Of a stretch of 64,000 nt of DNA, positions 9,436 through 19,804 are shown piece by piece. The translations under genes and the position numbers were made by a program. Each line of letters begins with the position of its first letter. Positions within the stretch are counted from its first letter, which is position 1. Location of the stretch: NCBI GenBank assembly GCA_001940645.1, contig MDVS01000020.1, positions 62,001-126,000 on the forward strand, read 5' to 3'. The notes below the pieces were generated by a model that ran no database searches, was not told the DNA's origin, and saw only the letters and a list, made by a program, of their open reading frames with translations. The DNA is from Candidatus Heimdallarchaeota archaeon LC_3. Lineage in GTDB: Archaea; Asgardarchaeota; Heimdallarchaeia; Hodarchaeales; LC-3.

Positions 9436-9547
9436 ATCCTAAATATACAATGATAATCTTATTGGAAATACATTTTTTATAGTGATTCGCTTTTTTCTAA
9501 AATTTCAAAAGGTTTTTTAGTTTTTACTTTAATTTTTTCTTTATATT

Positions 9548-11704
9548 ATGCCTACAGCTTATCAATATCCTAAAACAAAAATTGAAGATTTAATCTTATT
9601 ACGGTTAAAATCATTATTGGACGTTAATTTGTTAAATAAAGATAAGTATGAATATCTAATTAATCAAATTTCATCTATGGAGTCAAACAAATCTAAGTAT
9701 GAACAAAAAGAATTAATTTCCATAGGTTTATTGTATAATATAACAAAATCACTTACACAAACCACGAAAATAGAAGAAAATGTTGGTATTCATAATCCAT
9801 ATGATAATAATAGGAATTTTGAAGAAATTTCTACATTAATTAATTTCTTAAAGAAAAAAAAGATAATTCTAAAAGGAACGACATTTAAAAAACAACTTCT
9901 TGATCATTTTGCTAATTATGAAAAAAATATTAACAGAATATCTAAATTAAGAAATCAGGAGAAATTATTTCTCACTAATGATAATTATAAATCACAACTT
10001 AATCTTTTCCTAGACCAAATCATAAGTGAATCACAAAAAAAGATTAAATTAGATGAATTAGATCCAAAATTAGAAGAATCTATCCTTACTCTTTTTGAAA
10101 AAAAATTTTCTAATTTCACAAAAACGTTAAATTATACAATTGAAAACATAGAATGGGATGAAACACTAATTGATAGAGCTAGAAATAAGTTATATATTCC
10201 CAGTAATCAATTAGCATCGAAGGTACCTAGTAATGTCAAAATAACAAGTGTTAATTTACAAGATAAAAATATTGAATCAAATATTCACAAGACAGCAAAT
10301 AAATTAGAAACAAGTGATCTCAAAATAAAAAGTAATACCTCGTTATTGGATACTACAAATGATGACAAACTTACTGCTCCATCACCTATTAAAAAGGAAT
10401 CTGATTTACGACCGTCTGATTTTGTTGGAAAGATCTTAGTCAAAATTTCTAAAAAAGATTTCCAAGGGATAGGTATACTAAATTGGCCGGTCATCGATCA
10501 ATCAGGAAAAATATTTTTCCCAGTTGATATTGAAATTGGAATCGAAATGGATCAATCAGATGCTTTATTTCGTGAAGTCCAAAGTTTGAGAATAACAGGT
10601 ATTTCAGATACATCACAATCTCGCCAAGATAGGTTGAGAGAGGAAATTTCTGATTTTTTAAATATTCCTGAAAATATAAGTTTAAATCCTTCATTTATCA
10701 AAGAGTATCTTGCTAAAAGAGATGTTAGTGATCAACATTTGGTTTTTAAAGAGAAATTGTTACGAACTGAGTATTATCCTTTTGATAAAATAAGTATTGT
10801 ACCTGAAAAGGGAGAATGGGTTGTTATTCAAACGAAAGTAAAACCAAGGTTCAGTTTAAAAATTGATAAAAAATATCCTTCGGAAACTCATAAACAAGAT
10901 AAACGTCTTCAAAAGAAAAAATTGAATATTTGGACTGAGGAATCAATAGGAACAGTAAGTAATCAGTTTATTCAAAATGATGGTTACTATTTGTTAGTTG
11001 AATATGATTTTCCTACCCAGCCTTTTCTTGAAAAACTAATACCAAAAATTAGAGGTTATGATCCCAATAAACTTAATGAATTATGGTATTTAAGGTTTTT
11101 CGTTTCAAAGAAAATTGATGTTTTTGAAGGAGAAGCACTACTTTACTGGAACTTATGGAAATTTGTATGGAATGAAAAAATTCCTATTTTACCCTTTGAT
11201 ATTAGATCAGCATTTTTAGGTATCATTCCAAGTCAAACAATTGATCGAATAACAGATTCCGTCACATTAAAAAGAAATCAACTCCCTCAACCAATTTTAA
11301 GAGAAGAAATATTTTCATATTTTTTGACAATTAAAAAAAATGGTAAGGAACTTGGAAAAGTTGTAGGAACTACCATTAACGAGAATACCAATGAATTAGA
11401 AATTCTCTATTCAGATTTAAAACCAGAATTGTTATTTAAGAAACTAGACAAAGACCCATCCAATATAAACAAACTATTTAATAGAATTAAACGTGCTTTG
11501 AATTTAAAAGAAGAAGAATCTAAGACTCCGAAAGCTATTATTACTTATTTAACGTTTTATTCAGCTCAATTTGAAACTTTTGAAGATTTAAGCCAATTTA
11601 CAATAATTCAAAATTGGTTGATCAACACATTTTCATTAAAAAGAATATTGTATCAAGAAATAAAAATAATTGACTATGAAAATGAAATTATAGAAGTGAA
11701 ATAA
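9548..11704 (+). CDS. Large uncharacterised protein
   Basis: A 718-residue protein matching no family I recognise. The first 230 or so residues are helical and Lys/Asn-rich. A low-complexity Ser/Thr/Asn linker (about 240-285) follows. The rest is mixed alpha/beta with aromatic-rich segments such as ELWYLRFF and ALLYWNLWKFVW. No membrane segment, signal peptide, P-loop or cysteine metal motif is seen. It is followed on the same strand by a DUF167 protein (28-base gap) and a small helical protein (21-base gap), so the three may be co-transcribed. ATG at 9548. Confidence 0.65.
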   Translation: MPTAYQYPKTKIEDLILLRLKSLLDVNLLNKDKYEYLINQISSMESNKSKYEQKELISIGLLYNITKSLTQTTKIEENVGIHNPYDNNRNFEEISTLINFLKKKKIILKGTTFKKQLLDHFANYEKNINRISKLRNQEKLFLTNDNYKSQLNLFLDQIISESQKKIKLDELDPKLEESILTLFEKKFSNFTKTLNYTIENIEWDETLIDRARNKLYIPSNQLASKVPSNVKITSVNLQDKNIESNIHKTANKLETSDLKIKSNTSLLDTTNDDKLTAPSPIKKESDLRPSDFVGKILVKISKKDFQGIGILNWPVIDQSGKIFFPVDIEIGIEMDQSDALFREVQSLRITGISDTSQSRQDRLREEISDFLNIPENISLNPSFIKEYLAKRDVSDQHLVFKEKLLRTEYYPFDKISIVPEKGEWVVIQTKVKPRFSLKIDKKYPSETHKQDKRLQKKKLNIWTEESIGTVSNQFIQNDGYYLLVEYDFPTQPFLEKLIPKIRGYDPNKLNELWYLRFFVSKKIDVFEGEALLYWNLWKFVWNEKIPILPFDIRSAFLGIIPSQTIDRITDSVTLKRNQLPQPILREEIFSYFLTIKKNGKELGKVVGTTINENTNELEILYSDLKPELLFKKLDKDPSNINKLFNRIKRALNLKEEESKTPKAIITYLTFYSAQFETFEDLSQFTIIQNWLINTFSLKRILYQEIKIIDYENEIIEVK

Positions 11705-11732
11705 TAAATTTATTAGAATTTGTGCTTAATTT

Positions 11733-11975
11733 ATGGTCAAGATTGAAGTTTTAGTTAAAGTTAATTCAAAAGAATCAAAAGTTTTATTTGATTCTGATTT
11801 GAGAAAATATATTGTTTATCTTCAAAGTAAACCGATTAATAATAAAGCAAATAAAGAATTATTGAAAATCGTTAAGAAATTCTTCAAAGCAGAGAAAGTT
11901 GATATTGTATCAGGTTTTCAAACAAATACTAAAACAATGGATATCGTAAATCCTAGAAATAAAATAAATACATGA
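11733..11975 (+). CDS. DUF167 / YggU family protein
   Basis: An 80-residue protein with the compact DUF167 (UPF0235, YggU) pattern: an N-terminal strand with VKVNSKESKV, then YLQSKPINNKANKELLKIVKKFF, where the family consensus has L-x-A-P-P-V-x-G-K-A-N, then VDIVSGFQTNTKTMDI. The fold is known from structures but its biochemical role is not established. Length is normal for the family. It lies between two unrecognised genes on the same strand. ATG at 11733. Confidence 0.8.
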   Translation: MVKIEVLVKVNSKESKVLFDSDLRKYIVYLQSKPINNKANKELLKIVKKFFKAEKVDIVSGFQTNTKTMDIVNPRNKINT

Positions 11976-11996
11976 AAAATTAAATGTGGTGACTTA

Positions 11997-12503
11997 ATGC
12001 AGCCAAAAGATATGATCATAGAACTTAGAGATCTATTTAAAAATTATGATTACTTGTCATTATCAAAAAGAAGTAAAACCAATGGTTTGTTTTGCAATTG
12101 GTTAAGTGAAAGTATTTCAAAATTAAAGGATGAAGTTGCTACTGTTAAGAATATGGTTTTACAAGCACAAATGATTATGGTTTGGGGAGATCTTGATAAA
12201 TTACTTATTAGCTTAATAGATTTAGGCAATGTAGTTAATGAAACTAGTTTCGATGGAACTACTTTCTTTAGATCTACAAAACAGGTAATAGAAGATGATG
12301 ATAAGCTAATTCGATCCGATTTTAAGATTGTTGAATTGATGAAAGAAGTTCTTTCCAAAGTTGCTCAGTTTAAAGATTGCATAGATTCAGCATTACTAAC
12401 TGAAACAACTCAATTAGTATTTGATATAACTGATTTGTTAGATAAAATCATCAAAGTATGGGGATCAAGAACTAAAACAATTTTAAACTTTACGTACATG
12501 TAA
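11997..12503 (+). CDS. Small all-helical protein (uncharacterised)
   Basis: A 168-residue, mostly helical protein with no recognised motif. It has three or four amphipathic helices, for example LSESISKLKDEVATVKN and VELMKEVLSKVAQF, and a short aromatic end (NFTYM). No signal or membrane segment is present. The ATG at 11997 is preceded by a GGTGAC ribosome site, which supports both the start and expression. It is 21 bases after the DUF167 gene and converges with the DNA ligase gene, 9 bases away. Confidence 0.55.
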   Translation: MQPKDMIIELRDLFKNYDYLSLSKRSKTNGLFCNWLSESISKLKDEVATVKNMVLQAQMIMVWGDLDKLLISLIDLGNVVNETSFDGTTFFRSTKQVIEDDDKLIRSDFKIVELMKEVLSKVAQFKDCIDSALLTETTQLVFDITDLLDKIIKVWGSRTKTILNFTYM

Positions 12504-12512
12504 GATCCAAAG

Positions 12513-14369
12513 TCAGATTTTATTTAATGTTTCGAGCTGAGATCTAATCATGTTACTCACTTCTTGAACGGAATTAGCTTTTTTACCCGATTCTCGAATA
12601 CCTTTACACCTTGGAAATCGTAAAGAAACCTTCGTGAGATCATATCTATCATTATCTGAAGTTTTAGGAATATTTTTCTCGTTTAAAGGTATATTTTCTT
12701 TGGTTTTCCAGGAAAAGCTGTCCGCAACAATTTCTAAAACCGGTCCTTTTTCTGGATAAATCCAAGTATTCACTTGTAATGCTAAATTATTAGCAATTCT
12801 AACATTGAATGGACATTCAGAAACACCCTCAGACTCAAGAAGTTGCCTCAACTGAATCATAATCTCTTCTGACATACCTGATCCTATTGCTACTCCTAAT
12901 GATTCATAATCTTCAGAATTGTCAACAGGAAAAGAAACAAAAACACGTGAAATCATATTAGCCCGTTTTCCTGTCCCATATTGACCTCCTATAAGCACAG
13001 CATCCATATCATAAGTTTGAGGTTTTATTTTAGTCCATGATTTGTCACGAACGCCAATCAAATAAGGTGATTGAGCATTTTTAAGTATCCCACCTTCATG
13101 ACCTTCTTTTTTTGCTTTATAAATTAATGCCAATGCTTCTTCTGGATCTTGTGTCTCATACTTTTCAGAAAATTGGATAATAGAGGATGGTGTTACAATT
13201 TCTTCTAGAATTCCTCTTCTTTCAATTAAAGGTAGGGAAGTAATGTCTTTACCTTTGTAAAAAAGTAAATCAAAGATGCGGTATTCTGTATGCATGGTCT
13301 TTGCTACTTCATTTCTGTCATATTTTCTTTTTCTTCTAATTATTGACTGAAAGGGAAGGACGTCACCAGTTTCTTTATTATATGCTAATATTTCTCCATC
13401 AACAATACAAGATTCTTTCACTGATTTTCTAAAAGCAACTGCTACATCTGCTAAGTTATCAGTGTGATTTTCTAGTCCTCGTGAAAATAATGTAACTTTT
13501 TTACCATCATAATGAGCTTGTAAACGAAAACCATCATATTTATACTCCATAAAATGAGGAGCAGATGTTACGACTTCAACATCACCTCTCTCAGCAAGCA
13601 TTAAGGATACAGGATGACCTGGTTTCATTATCAACTCGGTTATTTTGTCAATATGATTTTCTAAATACCAAAAAATAGCTTGTCCAAAATTTAATCGTCG
13701 AGTTTTATTTGCGTATTCAATCTGCTTATAATATTGATTTAAATCCGAAAAAGCAGATAAGAATGCACGTTGGATAAGTTTATCTTTAGCCCCAGTTTTT
13801 AAACTACCACCCAAGATTAACCGAGTAAAGTATTTTGCTTCAAAAGGAGTACAATTCTTTAAGATAGATATAATTTCATTCTGTTTCCGTTTTTGGCTTC
13901 CACTACCGCTGTAAGATGTTAAATTAAGAATTGAATGAACAATTTGTGAGACAGTTAGCGATTCACTTTTCTTCTTTGCTGTATTTTTACTAAAGTATTT
14001 CATAATTGTTTTTCCCCAATCTCCTTTGTATCTAAGGTTTATTTCATCGATATCTATTTTCATATGTCTACTTACAGCTTGTAAAAATATAGCGATAGAT
14101 ACACCAGTTTCCTTATCAAATTCTAAATTAACGAAGTCTTTTGCACTAATTTGATAGAAGAATAAAAAATCTATATTTACAATTTGATTTTTTTTGTGTT
14201 GTAGAAATTTTGCGATCATTCCTTCTTTTTCAAGAGTAGATCTAGTTGTTTGTAATTGTTCAAACAGAGTTGTAACTTCACTAAATAAGAGACGATTCGA
14301 TTTTTCCTTATCTGATGATTCTTTGTCTTTATCGTTATTCTCTGGATCAATAAAATTTAGAAGAGACAT
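12513..14369 (-). CDS. lig: ATP-dependent DNA ligase (archaeal type)
   Basis: Seals nicks during replication and repair using ATP. The adenylated lysine is in motif I, EYKYDGFR, at about residue 277. Other ligase motifs are visible: LFSRGLENHTD (Ia), VDGEILAY (III), RIFDLLF (IIIa), EGGILKN (IV) and WTKIKPQ (V). The N-terminal 250 residues form the helical DNA-binding domain, with TSYSGSGSQKRK and RLILGGSLKTGAKDK typical of archaeal Lig. A C-terminal OB domain ends in LRFPRCKGIRE. At 618 residues it is close to the family's usual length. The stop of the upstream membrane-protein gene lies 53 bases away. Confidence 0.95.
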   Translation of the reverse strand: MSLLNFIDPENNDKDKESSDKEKSNRLLFSEVTTLFEQLQTTRSTLEKEGMIAKFLQHKKNQIVNIDFLFFYQISAKDFVNLEFDKETGVSIAIFLQAVSRHMKIDIDEINLRYKGDWGKTIMKYFSKNTAKKKSESLTVSQIVHSILNLTSYSGSGSQKRKQNEIISILKNCTPFEAKYFTRLILGGSLKTGAKDKLIQRAFLSAFSDLNQYYKQIEYANKTRRLNFGQAIFWYLENHIDKITELIMKPGHPVSLMLAERGDVEVVTSAPHFMEYKYDGFRLQAHYDGKKVTLFSRGLENHTDNLADVAVAFRKSVKESCIVDGEILAYNKETGDVLPFQSIIRRKRKYDRNEVAKTMHTEYRIFDLLFYKGKDITSLPLIERRGILEEIVTPSSIIQFSEKYETQDPEEALALIYKAKKEGHEGGILKNAQSPYLIGVRDKSWTKIKPQTYDMDAVLIGGQYGTGKRANMISRVFVSFPVDNSEDYESLGVAIGSGMSEEIMIQLRQLLESEGVSECPFNVRIANNLALQVNTWIYPEKGPVLEIVADSFSWKTKENIPLNEKNIPKTSDNDRYDLTKVSLRFPRCKGIRESGKKANSVQEVSNMIRSQLETLNKI

Positions 14370-14422
14370 TATTTATTTCATGTTAGTTATAATTAATAAA
14401 TTTAGTATCCAATCTGAGTCAA

Positions 14423-15841
14423 TTAATTTTCCCCTAATTCTTCGTCTTCTTCTTCAATATCAATGTTTTCAACAATTTCTTGAAAATCAACTAATGTTGA
14501 TACCTTCTTAATTTCTTTTTCTTCTCTTTCCGGTTTATGAACTAATAAAAAGTGAACAACCGCAGAAAATGCTATTATGAGTAATACAACATTAAATAAA
14601 ATTACAGTTCTAAATTCTGGTTGAGTGAGTTCAATAGAATCAATTAAAGAGGGAAAATTTAACAATCCCAAGCTATTTGGTACTTCCGGATTATTAACTA
14701 ACATATTAAGTAGTGGTAACGGATTAAGGATTATAAATGCAATTATCACTACCAAAATTACTCTAAAGATAATAAGAGGAATTACATTTTTGATAATACT
14801 CCACGTGTCTGGTTGAGCTGAAACCGCAGTAATTTTTGCTTCAAAATTTCTATCAGTTCGTCGAAGACTTTGAATATATGATTGCAATCTTAAAGTTGTC
14901 TTTTCGTCTTGTGTGTTCTGTCCTCGTCTGAAAATCCTCTTATCGACCATTTCTCTTAGATAACTTGCTGCTAACATATCATATTTTCTAACTGTAGCAG
15001 ATCCTGATCCTAAACTCACAGTACTACCTGAAGTTTTAGATTTGGAGGGACGAAAGTGATCTATACGATCTAGGTGTTTCTTGATCCGTTTTTCTCTATC
15101 TACCATTGGATCAATTACATTAATTGCATATGCTGACTGAAAAGCTAACTCTAAAAGGATATAAAGGCTAAGGCCAACTATAAATATTTGAGAACTCATT
15201 AATAAGATTAAATCATCAAAGAAAGAACTTATAGTACCACCAAACGTCGGTAATGATAAGTCAATCAAAATCATTCGGCCGGATTCAGTAAGTGGATTTG
15301 GTACATAACTGGCTAATATTAAAAGACCCTGCATAGCTACAAAACTGGTTATAGCTAATCTTGCTTCACCACGGGTTAAAAAACCAATGGCTGAAATTAG
15401 AGCCAAAGGAATAAGAATTACAGCAAAAAAAACTCCATAAACACCAAGGAGTTCTGCAACTGGATCCCCAATAGTTTCTTGGCGAAAAATTGATGAATTA
15501 GGAAAAATCATTTGAGCAACAAAGTTAATATTTTGAGAAACATCAGGAGTAATCTGTGATCCAAATAATTTAATATTCAGAATAGGTATAGTAAAACCAA
15601 TAGCAAAAACCGAATATAAAGCATTAGTTAAAGGGATTACCACGTCTTTAGATAAGAAAACAACAAATGATTCAATTAAAGCGATAAAATAATCCAAAAA
15701 TTTAACTAATGAGCTTAAAGCATCAATACTATAAAGCTCATCACTAATTATTGACAGGACAAATAGAAATGAGATAAAAAATCCTATGAAATAAACAATA
15801 CGAAAAGTATTTGATAAACTTGAAGCCATACTAATATTCAC
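14423..15841 (-). CDS. Polytopic membrane protein of the MoxR-DUF58 cluster
   Basis: A 472-residue protein with about seven or eight hydrophobic segments: one near the N-terminus, a group between residues 60 and 270, and two near the C-terminus, ending in an acidic tail (EEEDEELGEN). A cytoplasmic, Arg/Lys-rich loop of about 100 residues (KRIKKHLDRIDHFRPSK and following) separates the two groups. No family is recognised. It begins 9 bases after the DUF58 gene, so it is almost certainly co-transcribed with it and with the MoxR ATPase and probably part of the same assembly. The frame opens at GTG 15841; ATG 15829, with GTGA upstream, is the more likely start. Confidence 0.7.
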   Translation of the reverse strand: MNISMASSLSNTFRIVYFIGFFISFLFVLSIISDELYSIDALSSLVKFLDYFIALIESFVVFLSKDVVIPLTNALYSVFAIGFTIPILNIKLFGSQITPDVSQNINFVAQMIFPNSSIFRQETIGDPVAELLGVYGVFFAVILIPLALISAIGFLTRGEARLAITSFVAMQGLLILASYVPNPLTESGRMILIDLSLPTFGGTISSFFDDLILLMSSQIFIVGLSLYILLELAFQSAYAINVIDPMVDREKRIKKHLDRIDHFRPSKSKTSGSTVSLGSGSATVRKYDMLAASYLREMVDKRIFRRGQNTQDEKTTLRLQSYIQSLRRTDRNFEAKITAVSAQPDTWSIIKNVIPLIIFRVILVVIIAFIILNPLPLLNMLVNNPEVPNSLGLLNFPSLIDSIELTQPEFRTVILFNVVLLIIAFSAVVHFLLVHKPEREEKEIKKVSTLVDFQEIVENIDIEEEDEELGEN

Positions 15842-15850
15842 ACATATTTT

Positions 15851-17332
15851 TTACATTAAACCGTAACCGCTAGCTTTACCCTTCTTGTATTGTTTGATAA
15901 CTTCAGGTAACATATCCTCTGGACCAACGTTTAAAATATTAACATCTAAACTTTGCAGAGCATCTTGAACTATCTTCCTTTGTTGTCCAAATTCTTCCAT
16001 AATTGCCTCAGCCATAGCGCGCTCAATTGGAGATAAATCTTGAGTTGACTCAAAAAGTGGTCCTAAAGGAGAAATAACAACAAGTTTGTTTTTAGCTCCA
16101 ATAGCTCTTTTAGCTGCATCTACGAAATCACCCACATTTGAAGATTCAAGATCTGTTATAAATATAAAAAACGAAGAACGAGGTAACCGTTGCAATACAT
16201 ATTGTACAGCAGCTAATGGATTAGATTGACCTTTAGGTTCAACTAATGCTAAAACCTCTAGCATTTGAAACAATAGACCTTTTTTACCACCTGGAGGTAA
16301 CCAAGACGTTGGTATATCTGAAAATGTACAGAGACCAGCAATATCTTTGTTTTCTTCTGCCATACTCATTAAAAGCATAACAGATCTTATTGCAAAATCT
16401 AATTTAGAATTATTAGGTACTCCACCACCCATAGAAGAGGAGTGGTCAAGGAATACGACTATTCTAATATTTTTTTCAGCCTCAAATTCACGAACCATTA
16501 AGTTTCCAGTCTTCCCGAATGCTTTCCAGTCAATAGATTTGAAGGAATCACCTGGGAAGAACGTTCTTAGCGCATGGAAATCATCGCCAGTGCCTTTTTC
16601 CCTTGTTCGATGAGCCCCAAATGCACGCCCCACCATCCTTTTCTTAGACAGTGCTTCCATACGTCTAATGTCCTGATACGAAGGATAAACAAGAACTTCT
16701 GTATAAAATTCTCTAATGTCTTCTTCGTAAAAGAAACCAATACGATCATGAAGAATTATTTTTGTAGGTCCAATCTTATAAACACCTCTGATTGGTACAC
16801 GAAGAACATAAGAAAATTCTTTCGTCTCTCCTCCACCAATTTGAGTAATAATAAAATTTTCACCAATAGTTAATTCGAAGGATTCTGGGATAGCATCATA
16901 AATTTCAATCATATCGTGTTTTGTTCCTGAACTATTAGTGATTTTAACACTAACATGAATAAACTCTCCAGCAAATGATTTCTCACGATCTATATCCCTA
17001 GAAATTCTAAATGATGTAGTATTTGCTTTCCTTCTAAACCATGGAAGCCCAACAACCACAGCTAATAACATAATTGTTCCGAGAAACATTGAATAATCAA
17101 TTAGAGCAGGATGGATATCAAAAAATTGTAATATTTCAAGACCCGGAGGAAATGTTGCGGTTCCATTACTTTCTTCGATATCTGCTATTGTTGAAAATAA
17201 TGAATTATCGGTACCCCCAAATAAGAAAGGAATCATTGTTTTGAGAGTAGCCATTCCCCCTAGACTCAAACCTAATGATAATAAAATAATTCCCCCCATT
17301 ATTAAACCTCTACCACGAGAACTGAACGCCAT
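15851..17332 (-). CDS. DUF58 / vWA-like membrane protein
   Basis: A 493-residue protein with two N-terminal membrane segments (about residues 9-30 and 75-97), a beta-rich domain of BatA/CARDB-like type, and then the DUF58 signature GDSFKSIDWKAFGKTG. A vWA fold follows with the MIDAS motif DHSSSMGGG and later FITDLESSN. DUF58 proteins are encoded with MoxR AAA ATPases and are thought to act as adaptors in metal- or protein-dependent assembly at the membrane. Here the MoxR gene is 77 bases upstream and a polytopic membrane protein follows after 9 bases. ATG 17332. Confidence 0.9.
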   Translation of the reverse strand: MAFSSRGRGLIMGGIILLSLGLSLGGMATLKTMIPFLFGGTDNSLFSTIADIEESNGTATFPPGLEILQFFDIHPALIDYSMFLGTIMLLAVVVGLPWFRRKANTTSFRISRDIDREKSFAGEFIHVSVKITNSSGTKHDMIEIYDAIPESFELTIGENFIITQIGGGETKEFSYVLRVPIRGVYKIGPTKIILHDRIGFFYEEDIREFYTEVLVYPSYQDIRRMEALSKKRMVGRAFGAHRTREKGTGDDFHALRTFFPGDSFKSIDWKAFGKTGNLMVREFEAEKNIRIVVFLDHSSSMGGGVPNNSKLDFAIRSVMLLMSMAEENKDIAGLCTFSDIPTSWLPPGGKKGLLFQMLEVLALVEPKGQSNPLAAVQYVLQRLPRSSFFIFITDLESSNVGDFVDAAKRAIGAKNKLVVISPLGPLFESTQDLSPIERAMAEAIMEEFGQQRKIVQDALQSLDVNILNVGPEDMLPEVIKQYKKGKASGYGLM

Positions 17333-17409
17333 TTAAGTATCTAGTCCATTTTTACTTATTAAAGTTAAAATAAAGAAAGAATATTTATTAACCAAGAAGA
17401 TTACAATTT

Positions 17410-18462
17410 TTAATTTTGCTCGAAATCATCAGAAAAACTGATTCCAGTTCCAAATTCAACAGGAACGTCAACATCTCCAGCAATATCCAAACTGACCCTA
17501 GTTTGTGTGACTCCTTCTAATTCAGCTTCTGCTTTAAGAATTATACGGTGATGTAATACGTGTTTAATCATATATAAAACATCATCTGGAACCACATAAT
17601 CACGTCCATCAATTGCAGCCCTTGCTTTAGACGATTCAAGCAAAGAAATTGAAGCTCTTGGTGAACCACCTAAAGTAAGTCTTGGATCTTCTCTTGAACG
17701 AATTGTAATATCACGGATATATTTCATAACGTCATCATGCATATAAACCCTCTTTACAACTTTCTGCATCTGTACTAATGCTTGTGGAGATGTTACTACG
17801 TCAACTTTCTGTTCGACTGGATTATTTTTTACTCGAATTACATCGAGTTCTTCGTCTGGAGTTGGATATCCGACATTTAATTTGACTAAAAATCTATCTA
17901 ATTGCGCTTCAGGTAATGGATATGTACCTTCTTGCTCTATTGGATTTGCTGTAGCTATCACAACAAATGGTTGAGCCAAAATGTGTGTTTCACCTTCAAT
18001 AGAGACCTGTCCTTCAGCCATAGCTTCAAGCATTGCTGATTGCGTTTTCGGAGGAGCACGATTAATCTCATCAGCCAAAATAACATTAGCAAAGATTGGC
18101 CCTTTCTTTAATCGGAAAGTACCAGTTTTAGGATTAAATATATTTGTCCCTACAATGTCAGATGGCAACATATCGGGAGTAAACTGAATACGATTAAATT
18201 CACAGCCCATAGTTTGTGTAAATGCATTTGTGAGAAAGGTTTTTGCTATTCCAGGTACTCCTTCTAAATACACATGTTTCCCAGTTAACATTGCTATAAA
18301 CATAAATTCTATAATGTCTAATTTACCAATTACTACCTTTCCTACCTCTTCACTTATCCTAGAAAATGTTCTTTCAATATCTGTTATTGTCAATGTTTCA
18401 ACTGCTTCTGTTTTAATTGAATCTGCTGGCATACCATCTGTTGTGCTCATATTCCTCAACAC
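17410..18462 (-). CDS. MoxR-family AAA+ ATPase
   Basis: A 350-residue AAA+ ATPase of MoxR type. Walker A is GVPGIAKT (about 68-75), Walker B is ILADEINRAPPKTQ, and the MoxR-specific AMAEGQVSIEG, ATANPIEQEGTYPLPEAQLDR split by the sensor region, and ASISLLESSKA segments are all present. Members act as chaperone-like ATPases on vWA/DUF58 partners; the DUF58 gene lies directly downstream. The frame opens at GTG 18462, but ATG 18450 (fifth codon) starts with MSTTDG and is equally plausible; a GAGG sits very close to it. Confidence 0.95.
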   Translation of the reverse strand: MLRNMSTTDGMPADSIKTEAVETLTITDIERTFSRISEEVGKVVIGKLDIIEFMFIAMLTGKHVYLEGVPGIAKTFLTNAFTQTMGCEFNRIQFTPDMLPSDIVGTNIFNPKTGTFRLKKGPIFANVILADEINRAPPKTQSAMLEAMAEGQVSIEGETHILAQPFVVIATANPIEQEGTYPLPEAQLDRFLVKLNVGYPTPDEELDVIRVKNNPVEQKVDVVTSPQALVQMQKVVKRVYMHDDVMKYIRDITIRSREDPRLTLGGSPRASISLLESSKARAAIDGRDYVVPDDVLYMIKHVLHHRIILKAEAELEGVTQTRVSLDIAGDVDVPVEFGTGISFSDDFEQN

Positions 18463-18711
18463 TGTTTTTTGTAATAATATGAAATTAATTCCGAATCGTA
18501 TAATTTTTTGGCTTGTTAATCTTCTAATTATTTTATTTAAAAATCATTTATTTTTATTACTTTCTAATCTATATTGAATTTATTAAAATCTGCTAAATTA
18601 AAGGAATCAAAAAAATCCAGATTTTACTTTTTTGATATGTTATTAGATTTCATTTTCTTATCTTTATTCTAGTAGATTCTATTTTTTCACTTCTATTATC
18701 TAAAATTCACA

Positions 18712-19791
18712 TTATTCTTCATTAATTTCTTCAAGATTAACATGCTTTTGAACAAGTTTTTTCACTTCACTAATTTTAATTTCATTATTTGGTGGTGTTA
18801 ACCATGTTATGCTATCTATTTGTCGTATTACTGTATGGGTATCATAAGGAACTAATAATATTGGAATCTTATTCCTTCTTGCCTTGAGAAGAACTTTAGA
18901 TTCGGGATATTTCGTACCTGTTAATATCAACATTACTGTGTTGGTTTCCATTGCTGCAAGTATTAGGTCGGACCGATCACCTCCAGTTACAACAGCTTTT
19001 GAACCAATTTTTCTAAGAAAAGGGAGAGCAGACTGGACTTCCATTGCACCAATTAAAAATTCTTGCACAATTTTAGATCTATTTTCTTTTATCGGGGGAA
19101 TAATTGCCTCTCCTTGTATTCTGTTAAAAATATCATTAACAGTAGGATGAGCTAATACTTTGCTTTCTGGAATGTTACCAATTAAAGAAATTTTATGCTT
19201 ATCTAATTGTTTTTCTATTAAATCCATCTGTGAAGATGGAAAATCTAGAGGAATTTTGTTTATAATACATTTAATTCGAGAATTTTTATTAAATATATTT
19301 TTTGTCACAATAACACTATCTACTATCCTATCCCTATCGAATTTATTCATTCCAGCTATTATCATTGGTTCAGCTTGTGTATAATCTGCTATACGTTTAT
19401 GAGAAATATCAAGAAATTGACCAAAGTTTGGATATCCATGACCTTCGATAAATAAATAATCTCTTGATTTTTTTGATATATTGTCATAAGAAAGACTTAT
19501 TTTATTCCATATTACATTCAAATTTTCTTTCAGAAATTCCGATAAATAATTTGGAGGGATAGCCACACCAAATAGCTCAGTGATCTTATCATTTAATTTC
19601 AAAGTTTCTTTGATCATTGATAAATTTGGATCGATCAATTCATTTTCTGTAGATCTTTCAGATAATATGGACCAAGGCTTATAATACCCTATTTTCTTCC
19701 CCCTTTGTAGTAAATTCAACCCTAAGCCTAATATGATTGATGTTTTTCCTGCATGATATTCATTACTTACAAAAATTATTTTTTTCAACAA
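18712..19791 (-). CDS. BioD-like P-loop plus DRTGG domain protein
   Basis: A 359-residue protein like the N-terminal two-thirds of long phosphotransacetylases. It has a dethiobiotin-synthetase-like P-loop domain beginning KKIIFVSNEYHAGKTS, and a C-terminal DRTGG domain, read here as VVTGGDRSDLILAAME. The phosphotransacetylase catalytic domain itself is absent, so it is probably a regulator or adaptor of acyl-CoA metabolism. It begins 13 bases after the stop of the ADP-forming acyl-CoA synthetase gene, a pairing that fits. The start is TTG 19791, supported by a GAGGT ribosome site 6 bases away. Confidence 0.85.
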   Translation of the reverse strand: MLKKIIFVSNEYHAGKTSIILGLGLNLLQRGKKIGYYKPWSILSERSTENELIDPNLSMIKETLKLNDKITELFGVAIPPNYLSEFLKENLNVIWNKISLSYDNISKKSRDYLFIEGHGYPNFGQFLDISHKRIADYTQAEPMIIAGMNKFDRDRIVDSVIVTKNIFNKNSRIKCIINKIPLDFPSSQMDLIEKQLDKHKISLIGNIPESKVLAHPTVNDIFNRIQGEAIIPPIKENRSKIVQEFLIGAMEVQSALPFLRKIGSKAVVTGGDRSDLILAAMETNTVMLILTGTKYPESKVLLKARRNKIPILLVPYDTHTVIRQIDSITWLTPPNNEIKISEVKKLVQKHVNLEEINEE

Positions 19792-19804
19792 GTTAACCTC
19801 ATTA

